Below, one piece after another: positions 1 through 6,270 of a DNA stretch of 64,000 nt (position 1 is its first letter; every line of letters begins with the position of its first letter). The DNA comes from JBPOFM01 sp041391925 (lineage in GTDB: Bacteria > Bacteroidota > Bacteroidia > Flavobacteriales > Flavobacteriaceae), in assembly GCA_041391925.1 (NCBI GenBank), contig JAWKNA010000009.1, positions 118,400 to 182,399 of the forward strand, in the 5' to 3' direction. A model generated the notes under the pieces. That model did not search any database. It saw nothing but the letters and a program-made list of their open reading frames with translations, and was not told the origin of the DNA. The translations under genes and the position numbers were made by a program.

Positions 1-1
1 T

Positions 2-343
2 GCTGGAGTTTACGGAAAGTATGACTCTTATAGAGTAAAGGACAAAAGTGCTCATCAAGCATTAATTGTTCTTCAACAAAATATTCTTATGGATATTTCA
101 GAAGACGATAAAAACAATATGATAGCTGAACTTAAACAAACTCTTGAAAAAGGCTCTAGCGAATTGAAAAAAGTTTGTCAAGAAATTCAAAAAGTCGGAA
201 TTCCAAAATATTATCCAAAATATATGATTCAACACGGAATTCAGGCATTTATAGAGACAGACGGAAATGGACTGGTCGAAGATTTTAATAGCAAAGAATC
301 TTGGAAATTAGCATTGGAAAGTTATTTGCATTGTGGAGAATAA
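2..343 (+). CDS. Hypothetical protein, 5' end outside the window
   Basis: The reading frame is open from base 2 to the TAA at 341-343, giving 113 visible residues. The first in-frame ATG at 89 is probably internal, because the frame upstream of it is also open and has protein-like composition. The visible part is charged and mostly helical, with a Lys/Glu-rich middle and a C-terminal section rich in Tyr, Ile and Gly. There is no signal peptide or membrane segment in it, and I recognise no family. It ends 11 bp before the first attC-like dyad, so it could be the first visible cassette of the array. The function is unknown. Confidence 0.6.
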   Translation, partial: AGVYGKYDSYRVKDKSAHQALIVLQQNILMDISEDDKNNMIAELKQTLEKGSSELKKVCQEIQKVGIPKYYPKYMIQHGIQAFIETDGNGLVEDFNSKESWKLALESYLHCGE

Positions 344-350
344 AAATCTG

Positions 351-466
351 CACATAACAATGGCTATAAGTAATTGCTTGTTCTCGCCTACTTCTGAAAA
401 TCCTCGCGAATTTTCAGCTTGGTGTGTAATTGCATAGTTTCGTGCTAAACCACGCCGAAATCATAG
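351..466 (+). repeat. attC-like dyad A, left part (interrupted by the IS110 element)
   Basis: This is the left part of an imperfect dyad. It has an outer box TAAC (355-358), a 3-nt spacer, an inner box GGCTAT (362-367), and an internal hairpin CTGAAAAT / ATTTTCAG (394-401 / 410-417). The right arm starts as ATAG at 463-466. It is cut there by the insertion sequence and resumes at 1824. Rejoined, the arms pair as TAAC/GTTA and GGCTAT/ATAGCC with unequal spacers, which is the layout of integron attC sites. Calling it attC-like is an inference from shape and context. Confidence 0.6.
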
Positions 467-502
467 GTACTGTGTTAAAAAACAAGTTTTTTCTATAAAA
501 TT

Positions 503-1576
503 TTAGGAAGCAAATTGACCTGTCAATCTGTTATCCTGCACAGCAAGGGCCTTGTGCCCTTGCTGCTTTTTATTTTCAAATCCGGCATCATAGTCCACTT
601 CGTTCTTCCACAGGGTGAACATCAGGATCAGCAACTTTCTCTGGACGGCCACCAGTGCCACCAGCGGTTTTGCCTTGTTGGGCTTTAACCTTCCGTAAAA
701 CTGCCTCAGTGTTGGGTTGCAGCGCACACAGGCCATCGAGGGCATGTGCAGCACTGCCCTTATATGGCTATTTCCCCTTTTGCTTATCCTTGTCCTGCCC
801 TTGAAATTGCCCGATTCCCTCAATACCACATCATATCCGGCATAGCTGGCAAGCTGCCTGCCATTGGACATGGACTCAAACCCCAAAGTTTCCCCGACCA
901 CTGTGGCCGCCGATACAAAGGACACCCCGGGGATGCTCTCCAAATGCCCTATGCGCTTCCTTAAATTTGGATCATTGGAAATCAGATCACGCATCTCATG
1001 CTCTATGTCCGCTATCTGTTCCTCTATGAGCTGCAACCGTTCTTTATGCCTCTTATTGGCTCTGTGATCGGAACAGCTACTGGATGCCATGGCTCCCTGC
1101 CTGTTGGTTTCAACAGTCCTGTCCTTTAGAAGAGCACTGCGCTCCCTGCTCAAGAATTTTAACTGCTGCAGTTCCTTACCGGGCGGTTCCCAAAGCCTCA
1201 GCTCGCGTTCAAGCCCGAGCATGCTCAACATCTTGCTGTCCAGGGCGTCTGTCTTTGAACGCTGGTCCAGACTCTGTGCATAGCGCCTGGCACGGCCTGA
1301 CTGCATCACGCAGACCTGATATCCCAAACCATGGAGGTAATGACATACTTTTTGGTGATAGACCCCCGTGGCTTCCATCAGGACATAAAAGTCCACATCG
1401 GCATCCACTGTTTTGAGCAACCAAGCCCTCAACGTTTTAAAACCCGATGCATCATTGCCTATGTCCGGGTGGCCCGTAAAGTCCTTTTTCAGGTCACTGT
1501 CAAAGACGCCAAAGCTCAACGACAGACTGTTCTTGGAAACATCTATTCCAAGGCATTGTTTTAATATTCTATCCAC
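503..1576 (-). CDS. IS110 family transposase (DEDD recombinase)
   Basis: The product is 357 residues from the GTG at 1576. An open frame continues upstream to 1714, but that stretch overlaps the bridge RNA and precedes the conserved start region. GTG places GIDVSK at residues 10-15, where the family has it. RuvC-like acidic residues are visible as D12 (GIDVSK), E68 (LMEATG) and D110/D113 (KTDALD). A coiled linker follows, then the C-terminal Transposase_20 domain with SIPGVS, ASYAGY and SGNFKGRTRISKRGN, which includes the region of the catalytic serine. IS110 recombinases act with an RNA encoded in the element's non-coding end. The frame has no interruption, so the gene is probably active or recently so. 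Confidence 0.92.
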   Translation of the reverse strand: MDRILKQCLGIDVSKNSLSLSFGVFDSDLKKDFTGHPDIGNDASGFKTLRAWLLKTVDADVDFYVLMEATGVYHQKVCHYLHGLGYQVCVMQSGRARRYAQSLDQRSKTDALDSKMLSMLGLERELRLWEPPGKELQQLKFLSRERSALLKDRTVETNRQGAMASSSCSDHRANKRHKERLQLIEEQIADIEHEMRDLISNDPNLRKRIGHLESIPGVSFVSAATVVGETLGFESMSNGRQLASYAGYDVVLRESGNFKGRTRISKRGNSHIRAVLHMPSMACVRCNPTLRQFYGRLKPNKAKPLVALVAVQRKLLILMFTLWKNEVDYDAGFENKKQQGHKALAVQDNRLTGQFAS

Positions 1577-1596
1577 TATAACTACTTTTTTTGCGC

Positions 1597-1755
1597 TATT
1601 GTTCCCTTTGCCATCTTTGCTCGCTTTTGATACGGTCTCCTTAATTTGGACCCAGGTACTGTTCAGACTCCAAGAGAACAATAGAAGGGCGGGATTTCTA
1701 TGAAACGATATCACTGAATGTATCTAGCCGAGACCTCTCTGTCCCTTCTATTTTA
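1597..1755 (-). ncRNA. Predicted IS110 bridge RNA
   Basis: Read on the minus strand, two stem-loops follow each other. Loop 1 is closed by a 10-bp perfect stem (1743-1752 with 1680-1689). It contains GGTCTCGGCTA (1735-1725), identical to the left target flank, and TCATAG (1703-1698), complementary to the right target flank. Loop 2 is closed by a 9-bp stem with one G-U pair (1672-1680 with 1600-1608). It contains ACAGTACCT (1662-1654), identical to the right end plus core, and CGAG (1623-1620), complementary to the core plus left end. The order target loop then donor loop, and left guide then right guide, matches the IS621 bridge RNA. The ends are approximate. Confidence 0.75.
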
Positions 1756-1823
1756 GCACTGATTAATAACTGGAAAACTACTATATTTATAGGCATTAAA
1801 TTAATAATGTATAAACATACGAG

Positions 1824-1840
1824 CCGAGACCGTTAGCTGT
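1824..1840 (+). repeat. attC-like dyad A, right remnant
   Basis: The displaced right arm of dyad A contributes CC to the ATAGCC box, then a 6-nt spacer (1826-1831) and the outer box GTTA (1832-1835) within GTTAGCTG. It abuts the left end of the IS110 element and lies 25 bp before the next coding start, where a cassette boundary would be expected. Confidence 0.55.
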
Positions 1841-1864
1841 AATGCCAAAATACCCAAGTCGATT

Positions 1865-2518
1865 ATGAAAGAAACGCTCGATTTAGAAACTGTAGAAGAT
1901 TATTTTGAGAACCTGAAGTTGTTCATTTTAGAATTACAGTTTTGTATTGAAAACATTGAACGTTTAGTAGAATGTAAATCGGAGGGATTAAACATCAAGC
2001 CTATTTCTAACTTTCTCAGTCATTATGTATTCTTGAGTTATTCGCATATCGCAATAAATATTTATAAAATTTATAAACCAGAAGAAAAAAGAAGCTTCCA
2101 TAAACTATTTAATAAGTTTAAAAATTTCCGATACTCTGAAAGTTTAAGAAATCTATTGACAGATAACTCAACAAAGGATGACCAAAATCTTATCAAAAAT
2201 AAGGCTGACTTACTTAATGCAGTTTCCGAAATTGAGAATAGGATTATTAAGTATGAGAAAATACTAAATTTAATATTCACACGAAGACAAACATTTTATG
2301 CTCATACAGACCCAAATGCTGGAATGGAAACTGAAAGGTTGTCCGATTTAAAAGAAATAAGAGATTTAACTATAAAAATTTATAATGAATTATATGGAAA
2401 GCTTTTTGGGAAATATTATATGTTTAATGGAATAAGTACATTAATAGACGAAATTTTAGACGACCGAAAATTTGTCGACGAATATTGGAAATCTGAAGAA
2501 AAGAAACTGGAATTATAA
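1865..2518 (+). CDS. HEPN-like protein (putative RNase/abortive-infection type)
   Basis: The 217-residue product is almost entirely helical, with no signal peptide or membrane segment. Near residues 140-147 it has RRQTFYAHTD, which matches the R-x(4-6)-H active-site motif of HEPN domains. The continuation AHTD resembles AbiU2-like and related HEPN proteins, where a charged residue follows the histidine. HEPN domains of this type are usually metal-independent RNases in toxin-antitoxin or phage-defence loci. No nucleotidyltransferase antitoxin partner is next to it. It sits alone between two attC-like dyads, like a promoterless cassette. The HEPN call rests on the motif and helical make-up only and could be wrong. 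Confidence 0.5.
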   Translation: MKETLDLETVEDYFENLKLFILELQFCIENIERLVECKSEGLNIKPISNFLSHYVFLSYSHIAINIYKIYKPEEKRSFHKLFNKFKNFRYSESLRNLLTDNSTKDDQNLIKNKADLLNAVSEIENRIIKYEKILNLIFTRRQTFYAHTDPNAGMETERLSDLKEIRDLTIKIYNELYGKLFGKYYMFNGISTLIDEILDDRKFVDEYWKSEEKKLEL

Positions 2519-2526
2519 ACACTACA

Positions 2527-2656
2527 GCTAACAACGGCTATAATCCATTGCTCGCTAAATGCTAAACCAAAAATCCTTACCTTTAACTTGGCTCGATTCC
2601 TACTCCGAAAATCCTACGGATTTTCATCGCAACGGAATCATAGCCAAACCGTTGTG
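2527..2656 (+). repeat. attC-like dyad B (complete)
   Basis: The left arm is GCTAAC (TAAC 2529-2532), a 3-nt spacer, then GGCTATAAT (2536-2544). The right arm is ATCATAGCC (2637-2645), a 5-nt spacer, then GTTG (2651-2654). Inner paired segments TCCATTGC / GCAACGGA extend the stem with one mismatch. A perfect hairpin GAAAATCC / GGATTTTC (2607-2614 / 2618-2625) sits in the loop. On the minus strand the right arm reads GGTTTGGCTATGAT, close to the IS110 target in dyad A (GGTCTCGGCTATGAT). Confidence 0.6.
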
Positions 2657-2681
2657 CACAAGCAAATCAGCATCCGAATGA

Positions 2682-3242
2682 ATGGATAAAAAAACGATTA
2701 AAATAATGACAAAAACCAAACGTCTGAAATTAAGCAAGTCGGATTTGTTTTGGCACTTTAGCATTGTCCCTTTATTTCTTATAGCTCCAATTTTTACATT
2801 ATGGTCTTTTGTTGAATATTATCTGCTTGAAACCTACGACGGAGTTCGAACTCCAATAGAATTGTCTAAAGCAGGTATAGGATTTTTAATAGTCGCCATA
2901 TTCTTTTTTGTACTTCAACGAAATCGTCTTAAATTTAAGGAATACAAATCTTTAACTAATATTGAAATTCAATCATTTGATTTAGCAATCCAACAAACGG
3001 CGAGGGAATTAGATTGGAAAATGGATGTTTGGGAAGAAGATTTCGCAAAAGCGCATAGGAATCGAAGTGATATAGCAAGTCGTGGAGAAATGATAACTAT
3101 AATTAGAAAAAATAATAAAATTTTGATTAACAGTATTTGTGACCCTAACAAATTGACATCAGTTTCGTCTCTTGGATGGAATAAAACAAATAGGGAAACA
3201 TTTATAAGAAATTTAAATGCCAGCAGACAACACCGCATATAA
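2682..3242 (+). CDS. Hypothetical two-helix membrane protein
   Basis: The 186-residue product starts at the ATG 26 bp after dyad B. After a basic N-terminus of about 25 residues there are two hydrophobic segments (roughly residues 27-48 and 65-82). A cytosol-type domain of about 100 residues follows, rich in Lys, Arg, Asn and aromatic residues. I recognise no family. The stop codon at 3240-3242 lies inside the left arm of dyad C, so the gene and the repeat are physically merged, as often seen in integron cassettes. It has no partner gene. Function is unknown; a small membrane sensor or PH-like protein is possible but unsupported. Confidence 0.65.
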   Translation: MDKKTIKIMTKTKRLKLSKSDLFWHFSIVPLFLIAPIFTLWSFVEYYLLETYDGVRTPIELSKAGIGFLIVAIFFFVLQRNRLKFKEYKSLTNIEIQSFDLAIQQTARELDWKMDVWEEDFAKAHRNRSDIASRGEMITIIRKNNKILINSICDPNKLTSVSSLGWNKTNRETFIRNLNASRQHRI

Positions 3243-3360
3243 GCTATGGCTTGGTCTGTCCTCACTTGGAAAATCCTGCGGATTTTCCAAAGCCAGTTTT
3301 TATTTAGAGAGGTCTGTGCCGAGACACGCCACAGCCCATATACCAAAACGCCGTTAGCCA
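3236..3360 (+). repeat. attC-like dyad C (complete)
   Basis: GCTATGGC (3243-3250) faces GCCACAGC (3328-3335) with one mismatch, and TATA segments extend the pairing outward. A perfect 9-bp hairpin GGAAAATCC / GGATTTTCC (3268-3276 / 3280-3288) occupies the loop. The right outer box is GTTAGCC (3353-3359). The left outer box is degenerate and overlaps the stop codon of the preceding gene. The overall plan matches dyads A and B although primary sequence differs outside the boxes and hairpin. Confidence 0.55.
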
Positions 3361-3415
3361 TCATTTAAAAAAAAATCGAAATTCTAATTAGTCACACTTA
3401 AATTAGAAAAAACCT

Positions 3416-3841
3416 TTGAAATATTATCTTTCTATATTTATAATTATTCTTACCAGCTGTTCAAAAAAAAGCAATTTGGAAGGGAATTTTTCGACCTGTT
3501 ATGAAAATTTATATGTGGAATTATATATAAAAAATGATTCAATGAAAATGGCAACCAGTTCAAATTATATTTCAGATTGGAGAAAATTCGAATTTAAAAA
3601 CGATACACTCTATCATCTTACATTCGGAGAATGGAAAGATTCGACTAAAGCTGTCTATAAACGACTTAACAGATATGAATTCTCATTATATTATCCAAAA
3701 GAAAATATTACGCATATATTTTATGAATTAGAACAAGAAGTTGACCTAAATAATGAAACAAAATTAATTGAAGATGTACAATGGCGATATGATTTATCTA
3801 CTTGTTATTCAACAACTGGAGTAAAAAATTATCCCAAGTAG
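3416..3841 (+). CDS. Hypothetical small lipoprotein
   Basis: The 141-residue product has a short hydrophobic leader ending in a lipobox-like LTSCS at about residues 12-16, so it is probably a lipoprotein of the inner or outer membrane. The mature part is rich in Tyr, Asn and Lys and resembles small beta-sandwich or lipocalin-like bacterial lipoproteins, with a Cys pair (C28 and a C-terminal STCYS). No family is recognised. It lies alone between dyads C and D with GTTAGCCATC upstream and GATGGCTAAC downstream, so its boundary sequences are inverted copies of each other. Confidence 0.65.
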   Translation: MKYYLSIFIIILTSCSKKSNLEGNFSTCYENLYVELYIKNDSMKMATSSNYISDWRKFEFKNDTLYHLTFGEWKDSTKAVYKRLNRYEFSLYYPKENITHIFYELEQEVDLNNETKLIEDVQWRYDLSTCYSTTGVKNYPK

Positions 3842-3854
3842 TATAGAAAAAACG

Positions 3855-3935
3855 ATGGCTAACAATGCATAACCGCAATTACGGCAGATACGAGCTTGCG
3901 AGATTCAGCGAAGCTAAGCCGCTGGCGGTCACTGG
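3855..3935 (+). repeat. attC-like dyad D (left half only)
   Basis: GCTAAC (3858-3863) followed by ATGCATAACCGC repeats the left-arm plan of the other dyads. The interior has small hairpins, such as CCGC/GCGG near 3921-3930. No convincing right arm or GTTAGC box is found before the next gene at 4061, so this appears to be a decayed terminal site of the array. Confidence 0.4.
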
Positions 3936-4060
3936 AGCAACCCACACCAAATGAAAAATTAAAATGACGTCATGGCCCATGTCTACGGCCACTTTTAGGC
4001 ATCCAAACACAATTCGGAATGTGGTAAATTTGTTCCAATAAAATAAAACCAGCAAACACT

Positions 4061-4483
4061 ATGTTACAATGTACACCATTTCTTTTATTTGACGGTAACT
4101 GCGCCGAGGCCATGACTTTTTATCACAACGGTCTTGGCGGTCAATTAAAGTTGACCAAACTTGGTGACACTCCAATGAAACATCAATTGCCACCAGAAAA
4201 ACACAACAGAATCATCAATGCACATCTTAAGAGCAGTGCCATTGAAATTTCGGCCACTGATTGGATGGCTTCCCCAGAGTTTGACCCAATACAAGGCAAC
4301 ACATTTGCCCTGTTTATTACGGGAGACGATTACAATAAGATGAAAACGATTTTTGACAAACTAAAAGATGGAACTAACAACACCAGGTTGCAGGAGTTAC
4401 ACGATATGCCAATGGGAATATATGGGCAGTTCTATGACAAGTATGGCATTCAATGGATTTTCCTTTGCCGAAAAAACGAATAG
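4061..4483 (+). CDS. VOC family protein (PhnB / 3-demethylubiquinone methyltransferase-like)
   Basis: The 140-residue product is a single vicinal-oxygen-chelate domain. The N-terminus TPFLLFDGNCAEAMTFYHN and the C-terminal GIYGQFYDKYGIQWIFL are the signatures of the PhnB-like subgroup, which forms homodimers of paired beta-alpha-beta-beta-beta units. Substrate cannot be told. The metal-binding His/Glu set of true glyoxalases is not obvious, so many members of this group have no known reaction. It follows dyad D by about 125 bp in the same direction as the cassette genes and may or may not belong to the array. Downstream lies the 21-bp minisatellite, so it is transcriptionally isolated. Confidence 0.8.
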   Translation: MLQCTPFLLFDGNCAEAMTFYHNGLGGQLKLTKLGDTPMKHQLPPEKHNRIINAHLKSSAIEISATDWMASPEFDPIQGNTFALFITGDDYNKMKTIFDKLKDGTNNTRLQELHDMPMGIYGQFYDKYGIQWIFLCRKNE

Positions 4484-4633
4484 TTCTAAGTACAACCACC
4501 CGATGCTGCGAATTTGAAATCCATCCTTAAAAATCCCATTGCCGCCTTTTTGAAACTTTTAAGGCGAGTAACTGCGAAGCAAATGAGTTCCAATAATAAA
4601 ATAAAAATGGACGAATAAAAAAGTTAATAATAA

Positions 4634-5312
4634 CCGAACACCCTTCCGCACACTCCAAACACGCTTCCTCACACTCCGAACACGCTTCCTCACACTCCGA
4701 ACACCCTTCCTCACACTCCGAACACCCTTCCTCACACTCCGAACACGCTTCCTCACACTCCAAACACGCTTCCTCACACTCCAAACACGCTTCCTCACAC
4801 TCCGAACACGCTTCCTCACACTCCGAACACGCTTCCTCACACTCCAAACACGCTTCCTCACACTCCAAACACGCTTCCTCACACTCCGAACACGCTTCCT
4901 CACACTCCAAACACGCTTCCTGTCGCTCCGAACACCCTTCCTGTCACTGCGAACACCCTTCCTGTCACTCCAAACACGCTTCCTGTCACTCCAAACACGC
5001 TTCCTGTCACTCCGAACACGCTTCCTGTCACTCCGAACACCCTTCCTGTCACTCCAAACACGCTTCCTGTCACTCCGAACACGCTTCCTGTCACTCCAAA
5101 CACGCTTCCTGTCACTCCGAACACGCTTCCTGTCACTCCAAACACGCTTCCTGTCACTCCAAACACGCTTCCTGTCACTCCGAACACGCTTCCTGTCGCT
5201 CCGAACACGCTTCCTGTCACTCCAAACTCGCTTCCTGTCACTCCGAACACCCTTCCTGTCACTCCGAACACCCTTCCTGTCACTCCGAACACGCTTCCTG
5301 TCACTCCGAACA
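4634..5312. repeat. 21-bp minisatellite, about 32 tandem copies
   Basis: The array has a 21-bp unit. A first block (about 4650-4915, 13 copies) has the unit CACTCCGAACACGCTTCCTCA. A second block (about 4918-5312, 19 copies) differs by carrying TGTCACTCC where the first has TCACACTCC. Within both blocks, copies vary at mainly two positions, CCGAA/CCAAA and CGCTT/CCCTT, with rare others such as TCGCTCC. Because the unit is a multiple of three without stops on the minus strand, all three minus frames stay open. I see no start context or codon bias, so I treat it as non-coding. With its flanks it fills the 887 bp between the VOC and HAD genes. Confidence 0.95.
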
Positions 5313-5370
5313 CCCCCAAAAAAGAGCATAAAAAACTCTCAGGGTTTCAATAAACCTTACAGCGTAACGA

Positions 5371-6045
5371 CTAAAGTGTAGAGCTTACCGCAAACACCTC
5401 TTTAATCTTCTCAAAAGCAATGTCTTTAAAATCGTTCACCACCACATCCGCAAGCGAATAATCTTGGTCATGGGAGTGCAGGCTATCAAAGCCCACACAA
5501 AAAATACCTGCAGCCTTTGCCGCTTTTATCCCATTGGTAGAGTCCTCAATCACCATACATTCCTCAGGTTTGCAATGTGCCGCATGTGCCGCCAGTTCAA
5601 AGATTTCTGGGTTCGGTTTAGAGGCCTTCAGCTCGGCACCGCTCAACTTGGCAACAAAATAATGATTAAGGTCAAAGCGTTCAAAAATAGCGTTGATGTT
5701 CTGCAACGACGCAGAAGAGGCAAGCACCAACCGCAGCCCATGCTGATGGTAGTCCTGTATCAGTTCCAGAACACCATCCATGAGACCAAGCGAGGTATCG
5801 GTATCAAAAAGATGTTTAAAATGATCACGTTTGATGTCCACAAGCGTTTCTGGACCCACGCTCAGTTTAAAACGTTGACACAGTTGTTTACAGATACTCA
5901 AGGTAGTTTGCCCCGTAAAAGAGGCGTAGAGTTTGTCGGACACTTGGATGTTCACATCATCAAACATTCGGTAATAGGCTTTGTAATGAAGGGGCTCCGT
6001 GTCCACAATAACCCCATCCATATCAAATAGTACAGATTTAAGCAT
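5371..6045 (-). CDS. HAD family phosphatase (beta-phosphoglucomutase-like)
   Basis: The 224-residue product is a haloacid-dehalogenase hydrolase of subfamily IA with a helical cap. Motif I is DMDGVIVDTEP (nucleophile and acid/base Asp near residues 8 and 10), motif II is LASSAS, the motif III lysine is in KASKPNPEIF, and motif IV is VIEDSTNGIKAA. These proteins dephosphorylate small sugar phosphates or interconvert phosphoglucoses; the cap does not let me choose. It is transcribed alone, with the minisatellite behind it and the divergent MATE gene about 220 bp in front. It is a full-length gene. Confidence 0.88.
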   Translation of the reverse strand: MLKSVLFDMDGVIVDTEPLHYKAYYRMFDDVNIQVSDKLYASFTGQTTLSICKQLCQRFKLSVGPETLVDIKRDHFKHLFDTDTSLGLMDGVLELIQDYHQHGLRLVLASSASLQNINAIFERFDLNHYFVAKLSGAELKASKPNPEIFELAAHAAHCKPEECMVIEDSTNGIKAAKAAGIFCVGFDSLHSHDQDYSLADVVVNDFKDIAFEKIKEVFAVSSTL

Positions 6046-6270
6046 TTGGTTAGTAATTAATTAATAGCACAAAAGAATAGTTACGAATATATAAGAAATG
6101 ATTTACAAAACATAATTTTGGGTTTTGAACTTTAAGATATTTTTTCAGATATTTGCCTTGCCTATGATTGTATAGATATCTTCCGAAAGGTCGAATGACT
6201 GTTCGACAGCAGAATGTTGGTCACTAAATGTGGTCTACATTTTCTTTATGTTAACCTAAACCAAAATATC

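Larger units (their letters stand above)
467..1823 (-). mobile_element. IS110-group insertion sequence, complete
   Basis: The element is 1,355 bp plus one copy of a core dinucleotide. It carries a single DEDD transposase gene on the minus strand, a short right end (467-502) and a long non-coding left end upstream of the gene (1577-1821). Its borders were inferred from the host repeat. Removing 467-1823, with the core AG retained once (465-466 or 1822-1823; CT on the minus strand), restores a continuous attC-like arm reading ATAGCC, a 6-nt spacer, then GTTAGC. There are no terminal inverted repeats or target duplication beyond the 2-bp core, as expected for IS110-group elements. Base composition is clearly more GC-rich than the flanks, suggesting recent arrival. 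Confidence 0.85.

Noticed and set aside
746..1703. Several plus-strand ORFs inside the transposase gene
   Set aside because: They are shadows of the minus-strand transposase, without family-like sequence.
1577..1714. N-terminal extension of the IS110 transposase to the ATG at 1714
   Set aside because: Conserved residues begin just after the GTG at 1576, and the extension overlaps the RNA stem-loops.
1..4060. Integron integrase gene within the cassette region
   Set aside because: No tyrosine-recombinase-like reading frame is present; the only recombinase is the IS110 protein.
4634..5312. CRISPR array
   Set aside because: The repeats are directly contiguous with no unique spacers and no cas genes nearby.
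4527..5329. Three long minus-strand ORFs (CSECEEA, VRSDRKR and VFGVTGS repeats) across the minisatellite
   Set aside because: A 21-bp unit without stops keeps every minus frame open automatically. No start context, signal, or frame-specific silent-site pattern favours any of them.
5464..6030. 188-residue plus-strand ORF over the HAD phosphatase gene
   Set aside because: It is antisense to a clear phosphatase with intact motifs, and its product has no coherent features.
6214..6270. Earlier ATG for the MATE transporter
   Set aside because: The 19 extra residues are not family-like and lie over a non-coding-looking leader.
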